From Gemmatimonadaceae bacterium (GTDB lineage Bacteria; Gemmatimonadota; Gemmatimonadetes; Gemmatimonadales; Gemmatimonadaceae), in the NCBI GenBank assembly GCA_016742275.1, contig JACVCD010000013.1, forward strand, positions 1-64,000: a stretch of 64,000 nt of DNA, given 5' to 3'. Shown one piece after another: positions 27,781 to 37,387 of this stretch; within the stretch, counting starts at the first letter, position 1, and each line of letters begins with the position of its first letter. Under the pieces are notes generated by a model. It was not told the origin of the DNA. It did not search any database and saw only the letters and a list, made by a program, of their open reading frames with translations. The position numbers were made by a program, and so were the translations under genes.

Positions 27781-28824
27781 ATGGCGCACAGCGGTGAGCT
27801 CTCGGAACGGGAGCGACAGGTCCTCGAAGCAGTTATCCACAGCTACGTCGCGACAGCGGAGCCGGCTGGCTCACGCACATTGTCGCGGCACTTTGGCTTG
27901 GGCATTTCTCCGGCGACCATTCGCAACACGATGAGTGATCTGGAAGAGAAGGGATTTCTCTTTCATCCGCACACTTCGGCCGGGCGCATCCCCACGGACA
28001 AGGCGTATCGCATGTACGTGGATTCGCTCATGCGAGTCGATCCGCTCACCGGTGAGCAGCGCCGGCGACTTGAGCAGGAGATCGTGGGAAGCGGTTCTGC
28101 CATCGAGAACATCTTGCGCCGTGCCGCGCAATCACTTGGTATTCTCACGCAGGAACTTGGTGTGGCACTCGGACCGCGTCTTGAGCGCGCCACGCTGCGG
28201 CAGGTCGAACTGGTGCGGGTTTCCAGCGACCGTTTGCTCATGGTGCTTGGCCTGACCGGCGGTGCCGTCCGCACAATCTTTGTTGAAGTCCCTGGTGTCA
28301 TGGCAGACGAGGCACTGGTCGATGTGACCATCGTCCTCAATGAACGTCTGGCAGGTCTTACCCTTGATCAGGTGCGAACAAGCCTGGCAGCGCGATTGCG
28401 CGATGTCACGGCGTCTCCGCAGGCCGCCGAACTGCTCAATATCTTCGTGCAGGAAGGCGATCAGGTGTTTGGCCGGGCGGCCGAACCGGTCGAGACGGTG
28501 GTGATAGGTCAGCCGTCGTTGCTGGCCGATCAGCCCGAATTTGCCAGTGGCGAGCGCATGCGGCAGCTCATCGAACTCACCGAGACGCGGCAGCAGCTAG
28601 CGACGCTGCTGGGTACCCGCTCTGGTGGTGCCGGTCTGTCCATCACCATCGGCAACGAGCATGGGGATCCACGTCTCGAGCCATTCACGGTGGTGACCGC
28701 GGAGTATCACGTCGGTTCACTCAGTGGCGTGATCGGTGTCATTGGCCCGACCCGGATGCCCTACGACAAGGTGATCGCCCTGGTCGACCACACCTCCCGT
28801 CTGGTATCCGACCTGTTGTGCTGA
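27781..28824 (+). CDS. hrcA: Heat-inducible transcription repressor HrcA
   Basis: HrcA represses groESL and dnaK-type operons by binding the CIRCE element. The winged helix is LSERERQVLEAVIHSYVATAEPAGSRTLSRHF with GISPATIRNTMSDLEEKG, and the core carries HPHTSAGRIPTDKAYRMYVD. The C-terminal GAF-like and dimer domains end with VIGPTRMPYDKVIALVDHTS. The product has 347 residues from ATG 27781, placed 8 bases after hemW. No CIRCE repeat was found between hrcA and dnaJ or just before hrcA, so its targets are elsewhere or diverged. Confidence 0.95.
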   Translation: MAHSGELSERERQVLEAVIHSYVATAEPAGSRTLSRHFGLGISPATIRNTMSDLEEKGFLFHPHTSAGRIPTDKAYRMYVDSLMRVDPLTGEQRRRLEQEIVGSGSAIENILRRAAQSLGILTQELGVALGPRLERATLRQVELVRVSSDRLLMVLGLTGGAVRTIFVEVPGVMADEALVDVTIVLNERLAGLTLDQVRTSLAARLRDVTASPQAAELLNIFVQEGDQVFGRAAEPVETVVIGQPSLLADQPEFASGERMRQLIELTETRQQLATLLGTRSGGAGLSITIGNEHGDPRLEPFTVVTAEYHVGSLSGVIGVIGPTRMPYDKVIALVDHTSRLVSDLLC

Positions 28825-28851
28825 TGCGGCGGTAGCCGGGGAACCCCCGGG

Positions 28852-28922
28852 CCTGTCAGGACAGGTTATCTTACGGGGTTGGCGGGCGATTTCCCGGTTT
28901 TTTCAGACAGGTTCGACAGGTT
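28852..28922 (+). promoter_or_regulatory. dnaJ promoter region with repeated GACAGGTT
   Basis: The palindrome CCTGTCAGGACAGG (28852-28865) runs into TATCTT (28867-28872), a likely -10 element. The octamer GACAGGTT occurs at 28860, 28906 and 28915; the last two are 9 bases apart and the final one contains the AGG before the dnaJ ATG. A regulator may bind these repeats. Confidence 0.45.
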
Positions 28923-28925
28923 CCT

Positions 28926-30056
28926 ATGGCTGATTTCTACGCGGTCCTTGGTGTACCGCGCGACGCGTCGGAAGACGATATCAAGAAGGCGTACCGTCGC
29001 CTGGCCACGCAGTGGCACCCCGATCGCAATGGGGGCTCCAAGGAAGCGGAAGAGAAGTTCAAGGAGATTACCGAGGCGTATGACGTGCTGCGGGATCCGC
29101 AGAAGCGCGCCGCCTTTGATCGCTATGGTGAAGCGGGTCTGCGTGGCAGCGGCTCGGCGCAGTACGAACACGTCGATCTCTCCGAAGCGCTCAACATCTT
29201 CATGCGCGACTTCGGTGGATTTGGCGACCTGTTTGGCGCAGCCTCAGGTGGTCGTCGCAGTGGCCCGCGCGCTGGTGCGGATATCAAACTGCCGCTGGAG
29301 TTGACGCTCGCTGAAGTGGCCACCGGCGTCGAAAAGACGGCCGTGCTCAAGGTGCTCGACGCCTGCGATCAGTGCGAAGGATCGGGTGCGGAACCGGGCA
29401 CCAAGCCCAGCACCTGTGGAACCTGTGGCGGCGCCGGTGAAGTGCGTCGGGCGCAGCGCTCGTTCTTCGGGCAGTTCGTTTCGGTGGCACCGTGCCCCAC
29501 GTGCGCCGGTGAAGGTGTGGTGGTCTCCACGCCGTGCAAGAAGTGCCGCGGCGAAGGACGTGTGCGCGCCGAACGCACGCTCAAGATTCAGGTACCGGCC
29601 GGTGTCGCCACTGGGCAGTACATGACACTGCGCGGCGCTGGCAACATTGGTCCGCGAGGCGGTACGCGCGGAGATGTGCTCGCGGTTTTTGAAGTGGACG
29701 ATGACGAACGCTTTGATCGCGACGGAGAAGATCTGTTTTGCGAAGCGCTGGTCACCTATCCGCAATTGGTGTTCGGCGCCGAGATCACGGTGCCGGGCAT
29801 CGTGACGGATCTGCCGCTGCGTGTACCGGCCGGTACGCAGAGCGGCACCGTGTTCCATATGCGCGGCAAGGGACTTCCTCGAGTGAACGCGTCAGGTGTT
29901 GGCGACTTGCACGTCAAGGTGCAACTCTGGACGCCGCAGTCGGTTGATGGTGAGGAAAAGCAGTTGGTTGAGCGTCTGGCGACGATCAAGGGTGACGCAC
30001 CGCCGCAGCGTGAGAAGGGCTTCTGGTCGAAGATGAAGGAAGCGATCGGTGCTTGA
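28926..30056 (+). CDS. dnaJ: Chaperone protein DnaJ
   Basis: DnaJ delivers substrates to DnaK and stimulates its ATPase. The J domain has HPD at residues 31-33. A short Gly/Phe region ([14 protein letters not shown]) follows, then four zinc-binding repeats [24 protein letters not shown] and CKKCRGEG, and two beta-sandwich C-terminal domains. The length of 376 residues is normal. No dnaK or grpE lies next to it in this window. The stop overlaps prmA by eight bases. Confidence 0.96.
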   Translation: MADFYAVLGVPRDASEDDIKKAYRRLATQWHPDRNGGSKEAEEKFKEITEAYDVLRDPQKRAAFDRYGEAGLRGSGSAQYEHVDLSEALNIFMRDFGGFGDLFGAASGGRRSGPRAGADIKLPLELTLAEVATGVEKTAVLKVLDACDQCEGSGAEPGTKPSTCGTCGGAGEVRRAQRSFFGQFVSVAPCPTCAGEGVVVSTPCKKCRGEGRVRAERTLKIQVPAGVATGQYMTLRGAGNIGPRGGTRGDVLAVFEVDDDERFDRDGEDLFCEALVTYPQLVFGAEITVPGIVTDLPLRVPAGTQSGTVFHMRGKGLPRVNASGVGDLHVKVQLWTPQSVDGEEKQLVERLATIKGDAPPQREKGFWSKMKEAIGA

Positions 30057-30903
30057 AGCCAGCCACGAACCCAAGTGGACCAGTGTACGCGTCAAGCCGG
30101 ATCCGGAATCGTCCACCTCACGTGATGCGTGTATGGCGGCGTTGTTTGCGGTTGGCGCTCAGGGGGTGCACGAAGATGGCTTGATGCTCGTGACGCACTT
30201 CCCACCGGGCACCGATCTCGAAGCGGTGCACAGCGCACTCACGGAAGCCGATGAACAGGTGACGATCGAAACGGCACCTGTGCCCGATATCGACTGGAGT
30301 GAAGCGTGGAAGTCGCGCATCACCTCGCACGAACTGGGTTCGCTCACGGTGACGCCACCATGGCTGGCTGAAGGACGTGATCCTGCGCGCACCATCGTCA
30401 TTGAACCGGGCATGGCGTTCGGTACTGGCGAGCATGCCACAACGCGTGGTGTGGTACGTCTGTTGCCGTCGCGCTTGCGTGCGGGAGACACCGTCGCCGA
30501 CCTTGGTGCCGGCAGTGCCGTACTCGCGATTGCCGCGGCCAAGCTCGGGGCTGCGCGCGTGTATGCCATCGAGCTCGATGGTGAAGCCATTCCCGACGCC
30601 GAAGCCAATGTGCAGCGCAACGGGGTCGCCGATCGTGTGCACGTGTTCGAAGCCGATGCGGCAGCGCTATTGCCACTCGTGGCGCCGGTGCAACTGGTGC
30701 TTGCGAACATCATCTCATCGGTGCTCATCGAGTTGCTACCGGTGATTGCCATGTCGCTTACCGACGGTGGCACGGCCATTCTGAGTGGCATTCTCTACGA
30801 AGAGCGTGACACCATGCTTCAGGTGCTCGACGCACACGGTTGGACCGTGCTCGGCGAAGATGCGGAGGACATCTGGTGGTCGGTGTCGATCGCGAAGGCG
30901 TAG
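30049..30903 (+). CDS. prmA: Ribosomal protein L11 methyltransferase
   Basis: PrmA trimethylates L11 lysines and its N-terminus. The 284-residue protein has the family order: an N-terminal substrate domain ([15 protein letters not shown]), [22 protein letters not shown], the SAM loop [31 protein letters not shown] and SGILYEERD. The classical GTGSGI is replaced by GAGSAV here. The GTG start is inside the end of dnaJ, and the 3' end overlaps rsmE. The order dnaJ-prmA-rsmE is common in other phyla. Confidence 0.93.
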   Translation: MLEASHEPKWTSVRVKPDPESSTSRDACMAALFAVGAQGVHEDGLMLVTHFPPGTDLEAVHSALTEADEQVTIETAPVPDIDWSEAWKSRITSHELGSLTVTPPWLAEGRDPARTIVIEPGMAFGTGEHATTRGVVRLLPSRLRAGDTVADLGAGSAVLAIAAAKLGAARVYAIELDGEAIPDAEANVQRNGVADRVHVFEADAAALLPLVAPVQLVLANIISSVLIELLPVIAMSLTDGGTAILSGILYEERDTMLQVLDAHGWTVLGEDAEDIWWSVSIAKA

Positions 30904-31646
30904 CCGCCGGTCTACCGCAATTCATCACCGTCGATCCGTTTGCTGCGGGCACGACGGTGGTGCTCGACGAGCAAGCTGCGCGTCACATGCGTGTACTGCG
31001 TCTCGAGTCGGGTGCTGTGGTCGGATTGCGCGATGGTCTCGGCTGTGTTGGAGAAGGGCAGGTGGTGCGGATGGCCAAGGCGCAGGTGCATGTGGAAGTC
31101 ACACGTGTTGTCGATGTGCCGCCTCTTCCGGCCGTGCACCTGCTGGTGCCGATTGCTGATCGCGATCGCATGCTTTGGCTGGCCGAAAAGGCCACCGAGT
31201 TGGGCGTGACGAGCTGGCGTCCCGTGATGTGGCGCCGATCGCGCAGTGTTTCGCCTCGCGGCGAGGGCGTGAGCTTTCAGGCCAAGGTGCGTGCTCGCAT
31301 GGAGAGCGCTCTGGCGCAGTCGGAAGGCGCATGGCTGCCTCAGGCCTTTCCGGAAGCCAATCTCGAGCGTGCGGTGCTTGCAGCGCCTTCCGGTGACCGG
31401 GTTGTGTTGGATCCGGCTGGGGCGCCGCTCACCGATCCCGCCCCGGGAGCACTGACCGCCGGCGATGCCTCGGTGGTATTGGCCATTGGTCCGGAAGGTG
31501 GAATCGAGGCCGATGAACTCGAACAGCTGCGTGCGGCGGGATTTCGTGCCGCATCGATCGGTCCGAGTATTCTGCGTTTTGAAACGGCGGCCATCGGCGC
31601 GTTGGCCATTGTGCGCACTTTGCTTGCACGGGGAACCCCAGCATGA
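30876..31646 (+). CDS. rsmE: 16S rRNA (uracil-1498-N3)-methyltransferase
   Basis: This SPOUT-fold methyltransferase acts on U1498 of 16S rRNA. LPQFITVDPFAAG and LDEQAARHMRVLRLESG mark the N-terminal PUA-like domain; the knot contains LLVPIADRDRMLWLAEKATELGV, AIGPEGGIEADEL and LRFETAAIGALAIV. GTG 30876 gives a 256-residue protein overlapping prmA by 28 bases; an ATG at 30840 would add 12 unrelated residues. Confidence 0.9.
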   Translation: MVGVDREGVAAGLPQFITVDPFAAGTTVVLDEQAARHMRVLRLESGAVVGLRDGLGCVGEGQVVRMAKAQVHVEVTRVVDVPPLPAVHLLVPIADRDRMLWLAEKATELGVTSWRPVMWRRSRSVSPRGEGVSFQAKVRARMESALAQSEGAWLPQAFPEANLERAVLAAPSGDRVVLDPAGAPLTDPAPGALTAGDASVVLAIGPEGGIEADELEQLRAAGFRAASIGPSILRFETAAIGALAIVRTLLARGTPA

Positions 31647-31984
31647 GCGATTCCTGCATCTTCTGCCGTATCGTCGGTGGGAGCATTCCCGCGACGGTGG
31701 TCGCGTCCAACGATGTGGCGATGGCATTTCGGGATCTGAGCCCTCAGGCGCCCACCCATGTCCTGGTCATTCCGCGTCGCCATCTGGCTTCACTGGCCAC
31801 GGCCGATGATGCAGCCGAGCTTGGTGCCGTGCTCTCGCTCGCGGCCGAGGTCGCTCGCATTGAGGGGATCGCCGACTCCGGTTACCGCGTGGTCAGTAAC
31901 GTGGGAGGGGATGGCGGGCAGACCGTGGGCCACCTCCATCTGCATGTGCTGGGCGGGCGTCAGATGAGCTGGCCACCGGGCTGA
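31643..31984 (+). CDS. HIT-family (HinT-like) nucleotide hydrolase
   Basis: This 113-residue protein carries the zinc/turn element CIFCRIV at the start, FRDLSPQAPTHVLVIPRRH, and the histidine triad HLHLHVLGGRQMSWPPG at the end. HinT proteins hydrolyse purine nucleoside phosphoramidates; the physiological substrate is usually unknown. Its ATG overlaps the rsmE stop by four bases. Confidence 0.93.
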   Translation: MSDSCIFCRIVGGSIPATVVASNDVAMAFRDLSPQAPTHVLVIPRRHLASLATADDAAELGAVLSLAAEVARIEGIADSGYRVVSNVGGDGGQTVGHLHLHVLGGRQMSWPPG

Positions 31985-32047
31985 TCCTTGTACCGTCTAA
32001 AGCCTGCTGGGATCGGCAATTAGTCGGGTTTTACGGGCGAACGGTCC

Positions 32048-32076
32048 TTGACCTCCCAAGCCAGTTTGTCTAGCAT
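32048..32076 (+). promoter_or_regulatory. Promoter of the rpsU operon
   Basis: TTGACC (32048-32053), a 17-base spacer and TAGCAT (32071-32076) form the best housekeeping promoter in the window. Its first ten bases and a GTCTAG at the -10 are shared with the infC promoter region. Transcription from about 32083 gives a 67-base leader. Confidence 0.6.
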
Positions 32077-32114
32077 TAAAGGCTACCCTGCCACATCTGG
32101 CAATTTCACATTTC

Positions 32115-32132
32115 TTCGCGCGACGGCGCGAA
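32115..32132 (+). promoter_or_regulatory. Hairpin in the rpsU leader
   Basis: TTCGCGC (32115-32121) and GCGCGAA (32126-32132) form a 7-bp stem with a GACG loop, 7 bases before the GAGG Shine-Dalgarno sequence. It may tune S21 translation. Confidence 0.4.
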
Positions 32133-32149
32133 CACCTCCGAGGTTCAGT

Positions 32150-32338
32150 TTGTCGGAAGTCATCATCCACGAGGACGAGAATTTCGAGCGTGCGCTCAAG
32201 CGCTTCAAGAAGAAGTGCGAGAAGGCCGGTATCCTGTCCGACCTGCGCAAGCATCGTCACTACGAGAAGCCGTCGGAGCGCCGCAAGCGCAAGATGAACG
32301 CGGCTGTCCGTAAGAACCGTCGCACCCGTCAGGGGTGA
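32150..32338 (+). CDS. rpsU: 30S ribosomal protein S21
   Basis: This 62-residue basic protein matches S21: [30 protein letters not shown] followed by [16 protein letters not shown]. It starts with TTG at 32150, preceded by GAGG with a 6-base spacer; in-frame upstream codons would add sequence foreign to S21 and lie over the promoter. A weak start plus a leader hairpin may limit its synthesis. It heads the rpsU-yqeY-mutS2-dnaG group. Confidence 0.94.
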   Translation: MSEVIIHEDENFERALKRFKKKCEKAGILSDLRKHRHYEKPSERRKRKMNAAVRKNRRTRQG

Positions 32339-32799
32339 GTAGTCCCGTGGACGCCGGCAACATCTCGTTGCTGGCGCGATTGCAGGGCGATCAAGTGACC
32401 GCCCGACGGGACCAGCGGAAGGAACACGTGATGCTCCTCGGCATGATCATCGCCGAGGTCAAGAATCGTGAGCTGGAGCTGCGTCGGGAGGTTACCGACG
32501 ACGATGTGCTCGACGTCATCCGCAAGGGTATCAAGAAGCGGAAGGAGTCTGTCGAGCTGTATGCCAAGGCCGGCCGTCAGGAGCTGCAGGACAAAGAGCA
32601 GCGGGAAGTGACGGCGCTGGAGACCTACCTCCCGGCCCAGGTGGACCCGTCCGAAGTACGGGCCGCCGTCGTGGCTGCCATTGCTGGCGGTGCGGCCAAT
32701 GTCGGTGCCGTCATGTCACGCGTCATGCCCGCTTTCAAGGGGCGCGTCGACGGCAGTATCATCAACGCGATCGCGCGCGAAGAGCTGACCAAGGGCTGA
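32335..32799 (+). CDS. yqeY: GatB/YqeY domain protein
   Basis: This 154-residue protein matches the stand-alone YqeY family, the tail domain of Gat[48 protein letters not shown], then [14 protein letters not shown] and [18 protein letters not shown]. In GatB this domain binds tRNA; the free protein's role is uncertain. The GTG start overlaps the rpsU stop by four bases. The rpsU-yqeY pair is widely conserved. Confidence 0.92.
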   Translation: MSSPVDAGNISLLARLQGDQVTARRDQRKEHVMLLGMIIAEVKNRELELRREVTDDDVLDVIRKGIKKRKESVELYAKAGRQELQDKEQREVTALETYLPAQVDPSEVRAAVVAAIAGGAANVGAVMSRVMPAFKGRVDGSIINAIAREELTKG

Positions 32800-32852
32800 C
32801 CAGCCCTGTGGGTCGGCCCCTGCCGGCCTGCCACTGCCAGGCCATTGCGCGC

Positions 32853-32880
32853 TTGGCTTTCCGCAGGACCTTCGTAGGAT
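32853..32880 (+). promoter_or_regulatory. Candidate internal promoter for mutS2
   Basis: TTGGCT (32853-32858), a 16-base spacer and TAGGAT (32875-32880) lie just before mutS2. The ATG is only 10 bases after the -10, so the transcript would have little or no leader. Confidence 0.4.
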
Positions 32881-32890
32881 CGCTGCTGTC

Positions 32891-35341
32891 ATGAACGCGC
32901 ACGCGCTGGGCATTCTCGAATTTTCGCGCCTGATGGCGCATGTGGCCGGGCGCGCCGCTTCGGCCCCCGGTGCGGCGGCAGTGCGGGCTTTGGCGCCGCG
33001 CGCTGATCGGGAATGGATCGAGGCAGAGCACGCTCGTGTTGCCGCCGTCCGCTCGCAGATCCTATCTGAACTTGGCTGGCCCTCTGAGGCGGTGCCAGAG
33101 CTTGGTGAGGCCCTCAAGCGACTTCGTATCGCGGGCATCACATGGAGCGCGCTCGAACTATTGCAGGGCGCCATTCTCCTCCGGTCTTCGCGTCGCACAC
33201 GCGAGGCTCTTCGGGATCCACGTCGCCCAGCTATTACGCTCGCGTATTTGAGCGCGTACGCGGAGCGCTTGGTGGATTTGCGCGCGCGCGAGGAGGCCAT
33301 CGAACGCGCGATTGCTGACGATGGTACCGTGAAGGATGACGCGTCACCAACGCTGCGCCGTGTGCGTCGTGAACTTCGGCAAGCCGAAGGTGAATTGGTG
33401 CGTTTGCTCGAGCGCGAGATGGGCAAACTCGAGGCGCATCATCAGGTGAGCGATCTCTCGGTCACCATGCGCAATGGCCGATGGGTCATGCCCATGCGAC
33501 GTGAAGCGCGCGGATATGTGGGCGGCATCGTGCATGACAGCAGCGGTACCGGGGCCACGATCTTCGTTGAGCCACCTGCTGCGGTCGAATTTGGCAATCG
33601 TGTGCGTGAGCTCGAACTCGAAGAGCAGCGCGAAGTCGAGAAGGTGCTTCGCGATCTTACTGAGGAACTGCACCCGTATCACGAAGCCATGCTGGACGCG
33701 TGGCGCGCACTGGTTGCACTCGACGCGTTGTACGCGCGCGCGCGCTACAGTCTCGAAGCCAATTGCGCGCCGCTGGAATTCGGTGAACCGGCTGACGGTG
33801 TGCGTATCGTGAATGGTCGGCATCCGTTGCTGCTGGCCAGTGGCGTACCCGTTGTCTCGTTTGATCTCACGCTCACGGCGGACGAGCGCACTCTGTTGGT
33901 ATCGGGACCCAATACCGGTGGCAAGACCGTGCTGCTGAAGGCCACCGGCTTGCTGTGCATGATGGCGCAGGCTGGCGTGCCGGCGCCGGTTGGCAGCATG
34001 AGTTGTCTGCCGGTGTTCGACGATGTGTTTGCGGATGTGGGCGACGAGCAGAGTATCGAAGCCAGTCTCTCCACTTTCAGCGCGCACCTCAAGAATCTTG
34101 GTGAGATTCTGCAATCTGCATCGCCTTCGGCGTTGGTGCTGATCGACGAATTGGGATCTGGCACTGATCCCGCTGAAGGTGCCGCACTGGGCGGTTCGAT
34201 TCTTGAAACGCTGACTGTGCGTGGCACGCTCACACTAGCCACGACTCACCTTGGTCAGCTCAAGTTGTTGGCCACCGAAGTGCCGGGCGTGGTGAACGCG
34301 TCGCTGCAATTCGATGCTGTGCAACTTGCCCCGACATATCGGTTACTCAAGGGCGTGCCCGGGCGCAGCTATGGACTGAGTATTGCCCGTCGTCTTCAGT
34401 TGCCTGAGGCGGTCATTCTGCGCGCGGAAGAGCGTTTGCCACAGGGCGAACGTGATCTCGCGGTGCTTCTCGCCGATGTGGAAGCACGTGAAGCGGTGTT
34501 GAGTGACCGTGAGCAGCTGTTGGAGCGCGAGCAGGAGCGGGTGCGTTCGCGTCTGTCCACTGTGGCGGATCGTGAACTCAAGGTACGCGAGCGTGAACGC
34601 GAGGCGGAACGCACAGCACGTCAGGAAGCGCGACGCTATTTGCTGGAAGCGCGCGGACAGCTTGAGCAGGCCATCGCATCGGTGAAGTCTGCGGCGTCGG
34701 CTGCAACGGGAGCTGGCACTGGCGAGCTTGATGAGACGGCACGTGCAGCGCGGCGAAAGCTCGAAGATGCAGCCGCCGAGCAAGGGCAAGCGGCGGAAGC
34801 GGTGGCGCAGCGTGGCGTGAAGGACCGTGCACGTGCCGAGCAGAAGCAGCGTGCGGCTTCCCCCCAGAAGGCTGCCACACCACCGGTGGAAGTGCGGCCG
34901 CTTGCCGAAGGCGACAACGTGCTGGTTGGCACGCTGGGCGACAAGGTTGGCCGCATAGCTGAAATCCGTGGATCGGATGCGCGCGTCGTTGTGGGCTCAC
35001 TCACGCTCACGGTGCCCATGCGCGTACTCACGCGCTCGAAAGCTGCACCGGCGCCCATGCTCAAGGTGTCGTTGGTCGGTGATATGGCCGAAGTCGAACC
35101 GGTACGTGAAGTCGACGTGCGTGGACTGCGTGTCGATGAAGTGGATGATCAGGTGCTGCAAGCACTCGATGCGGCCGTGAGGAACGATCTGCGTGAACTG
35201 CGCATCATTCACGGAAAGGGCACGGGCGCTTTGCGATCACGCGTGAGCGAAATGCTCAAGAAAGACACGCGCGTCACGGGATTCCGTCTTGGGGCCTGGA
35301 ACGAGGGTGGGGCAGGAGTCACGGTGGCGGACCTGGCGTGA
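32891..35341 (+). CDS. mutS2: Endonuclease MutS2
   Basis: This 816-residue MutS paralogue without the mismatch-recognition domain has a core and clamp followed by the ATPase with GPNTGGKT at residues 339-346, then DELGSGTDPAEGAAL and TTHLGQLK. A long charged coiled coil follows (about 515-640), and the C-terminal Smr nuclease domain contains VDVRGLRVDE and HGKGTGALR. MutS2 proteins suppress recombination or rescue collided ribosomes, depending on species. Smr domains often have LDLHG; here the motif is VDVRG, the usual MutS2 variant. It sits between yqeY and dnaG. Confidence 0.95.
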   Translation: MNAHALGILEFSRLMAHVAGRAASAPGAAAVRALAPRADREWIEAEHARVAAVRSQILSELGWPSEAVPELGEALKRLRIAGITWSALELLQGAILLRSSRRTREALRDPRRPAITLAYLSAYAERLVDLRAREEAIERAIADDGTVKDDASPTLRRVRRELRQAEGELVRLLEREMGKLEAHHQVSDLSVTMRNGRWVMPMRREARGYVGGIVHDSSGTGATIFVEPPAAVEFGNRVRELELEEQREVEKVLRDLTEELHPYHEAMLDAWRALVALDALYARARYSLEANCAPLEFGEPADGVRIVNGRHPLLLASGVPVVSFDLTLTADERTLLVSGPNTGGKTVLLKATGLLCMMAQAGVPAPVGSMSCLPVFDDVFADVGDEQSIEASLSTFSAHLKNLGEILQSASPSALVLIDELGSGTDPAEGAALGGSILETLTVRGTLTLATTHLGQLKLLATEVPGVVNASLQFDAVQLAPTYRLLKGVPGRSYGLSIARRLQLPEAVILRAEERLPQGERDLAVLLADVEAREAVLSDREQLLEREQERVRSRLSTVADRELKVREREREAERTARQEARRYLLEARGQLEQAIASVKSAASAATGAGTGELDETARAARRKLEDAAAEQGQAAEAVAQRGVKDRARAEQKQRAASPQKAATPPVEVRPLAEGDNVLVGTLGDKVGRIAEIRGSDARVVVGSLTLTVPMRVLTRSKAAPAPMLKVSLVGDMAEVEPVREVDVRGLRVDEVDDQVLQALDAAVRNDLRELRIIHGKGTGALRSRVSEMLKKDTRVTGFRLGAWNEGGAGVTVADLA

Positions 35342-35345
35342 TCGC

Positions 35346-37337
35346 ATGATTCCAGATGAAACGGTCGATCGCGTGCGCGAAGCGGCGGACATCGTGGAAG
35401 TCATCAGCGAGTTCGTGCCGCTCAAGCGCTCCGGAGGCACCTGGCGCGGCCCCTGTCCGTTTCACCAAGGGAAGAATCCCAACTTCGCGGTCTCGCCGTC
35501 ACACGGCAGTTATCACTGCTTTGTGTGTCACGAGAGTGGCGATGTGTTCACATTCATTCGCAAGCGACTTGGCCTCGATTGGCCGGCGGCCGTCAAGTTT
35601 ATCGGTGACAAGGTAGGCATCGAAGTCATCGATGCGCCGCGTCGTGCGCAGGTTGTGGATCCCAATGCACCGAATCACGAAGTCCTTGCAGCGGCCGGTG
35701 AATGGTTTCAGCAGCAGCTGCGCGATGAGGCCGGAGGACGCGCCGCGCGCGAGTATCTCGCGTCGCGCGGACTCGATGAAGCAGCGTGGTCGCGCTTTGG
35801 ATTGGGGTTCGCGCCGCGTGATGCGCAGGCTTTGCGTCGCTATCTGCATTCACTCGGCGCCGACGACGCTCGTCAGCTCGAAGCCGGATTGCTCGTACTT
35901 CGTGAGGGCGAAACAGAGCCGCGTGTGCGTTTTCGCGGGCGCGTCATGTTTCCCATTCACGATGAGCGCGGGCGCCCGGTGGGATTCGGTGGACGGGCGA
36001 TGGGCGATGACACGCCGAAGTATCTGAACAGTCCAGAATCGGCGGTCTTCCAGAAGCGGCGTACACTGTACGGATTGAACACGGCCAAGCAGGCCATGCG
36101 TCGTGCCTCGCGGGCCATTGTCGTGGAAGGCTATCTCGACGCCATTCGTCTCATGCTTGCCGGCATCGAGGAAGTCGTTGCCCCGCTCGGCACGGCACTT
36201 ACGGAGGAGCAGGCGCAGTTGCTGGTGCGCTATGCCACGGAAGTGTTCCTGCTGTACGACGGTGACGAAGCCGGGCAGAAAGCCACATTCCGTTCGGGGC
36301 TGGAGCTGCTGCGTGCCAAGGCCACTGTACGAGTCGTGAGTCTTCCCGAAGGTGAAGATCCGGACTCCTTTGTCCGCGCACAGGGACGCGCCGCCATGGA
36401 GGGACAATTGCAGCAGGCGATTGATCTATTTGATCGTCAGGTGCAACTGCTCGAGCGGCGTGGTTGGTTTGCCGATCTACGGCATCGTCGTACTGCCATC
36501 GACAAATTGCTGCCGACGATTCGCGCCGCGCAGGATCCGCTCACGCGCGATCTGTACCTAGCGCGGCTTTCGGCAACCACACAGCTCGACAAGAGCACGT
36601 TGGCTGCCGAGGCCGACGCACTACCCGATCGTGATCGGCGTGCGCTGCCGGCGCGGCAGAATCGGGATGTATCATCTGGTGGCTCTGGTGATGAACCACC
36701 ACCGTATGATGGTCCGTACGATGGCGGGTATGATGGTCATCACGATGGACCGCCGGACTATGCGGCGCATGGTGGGGACGTCGAGCCGCAGCCATTGCCG
36801 CCCCCGGCATCTGAGGCCAAGCCCCCCTGGAAGGGATCGAAACGCGGCAAGTCACAGGGACCTGACTGGCAGGTTACGGCAATCCCGCCCCGTCCCAGTC
36901 GGGATGAGCCGGTGGAGCGGGCGTTGGTGCGCGCGATGCTGGCGGATCGTGGGATGGCAGAACGCGTGGCGGAACGTCACCCCCCTGACAGCTTTCGCGA
37001 CGCGCGATATCGGGTCATCTATGATGTGTTGCTGCATGCACCACTGGATGAACCGCTCGATCGGATTGCCGAGCAGCTTGGAGCGGATGTGCTTCGGGCG
37101 ATGCGTGATCTGATTGAGGGAGCGCCGTTTGATGCAGAAGCGGCAGATATCGGTTTGAGTCTCAGCAAGCTCGATGTGCGCGCGCTCGAGACGCGCAAGG
37201 ATGAAGTACTCGATGCGATGCGTCGCACCGACGATCGTGAAACACTGGATCGGCTCATGCGCGAACGACTCGAACTCGAAACCGAGATTCGTCGCATATT
37301 GCCGATGCGTTCACTTCGAAGCCGACCGCGTCGCTAG
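35346..37337 (+). CDS. dnaG: DNA primase DnaG
   Basis: This primase makes RNA primers for replication. The zinc-binding domain shows CPFH followed 18 residues later by YHCFVC. The TOPRIM core includes VVEGYLDAIRL, APLGTALTEEQ and LLYDGDEAGQKA. A low-complexity Tyr-Asp-Gly linker (nucleotides about 36700-36770) separates this from the C-terminal DnaB-binding helical domain (VERALVRAMLADRG and on). The length of 663 residues is slightly long because of the linker. ATG 35346 follows the mutS2 stop by 4 bases. Confidence 0.95.
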   Translation: MIPDETVDRVREAADIVEVISEFVPLKRSGGTWRGPCPFHQGKNPNFAVSPSHGSYHCFVCHESGDVFTFIRKRLGLDWPAAVKFIGDKVGIEVIDAPRRAQVVDPNAPNHEVLAAAGEWFQQQLRDEAGGRAAREYLASRGLDEAAWSRFGLGFAPRDAQALRRYLHSLGADDARQLEAGLLVLREGETEPRVRFRGRVMFPIHDERGRPVGFGGRAMGDDTPKYLNSPESAVFQKRRTLYGLNTAKQAMRRASRAIVVEGYLDAIRLMLAGIEEVVAPLGTALTEEQAQLLVRYATEVFLLYDGDEAGQKATFRSGLELLRAKATVRVVSLPEGEDPDSFVRAQGRAAMEGQLQQAIDLFDRQVQLLERRGWFADLRHRRTAIDKLLPTIRAAQDPLTRDLYLARLSATTQLDKSTLAAEADALPDRDRRALPARQNRDVSSGGSGDEPPPYDGPYDGGYDGHHDGPPDYAAHGGDVEPQPLPPPASEAKPPWKGSKRGKSQGPDWQVTAIPPRPSRDEPVERALVRAMLADRGMAERVAERHPPDSFRDARYRVIYDVLLHAPLDEPLDRIAEQLGADVLRAMRDLIEGAPFDAEAADIGLSLSKLDVRALETRKDEVLDAMRRTDDRETLDRLMRERLELETEIRRILPMRSLRSRPRR

Positions 37338-37387
37338 CGGGGGCACGTGTCAGAATCAGTCGTGTCAGAACCTGTCGAGGAGGTTGT

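Noticed and set aside
27600-28925. CIRCE element near hrcA or dnaJ
   Set aside because: No GCACTC-N9-GAGTGC-like inverted repeat is present in these upstream regions.
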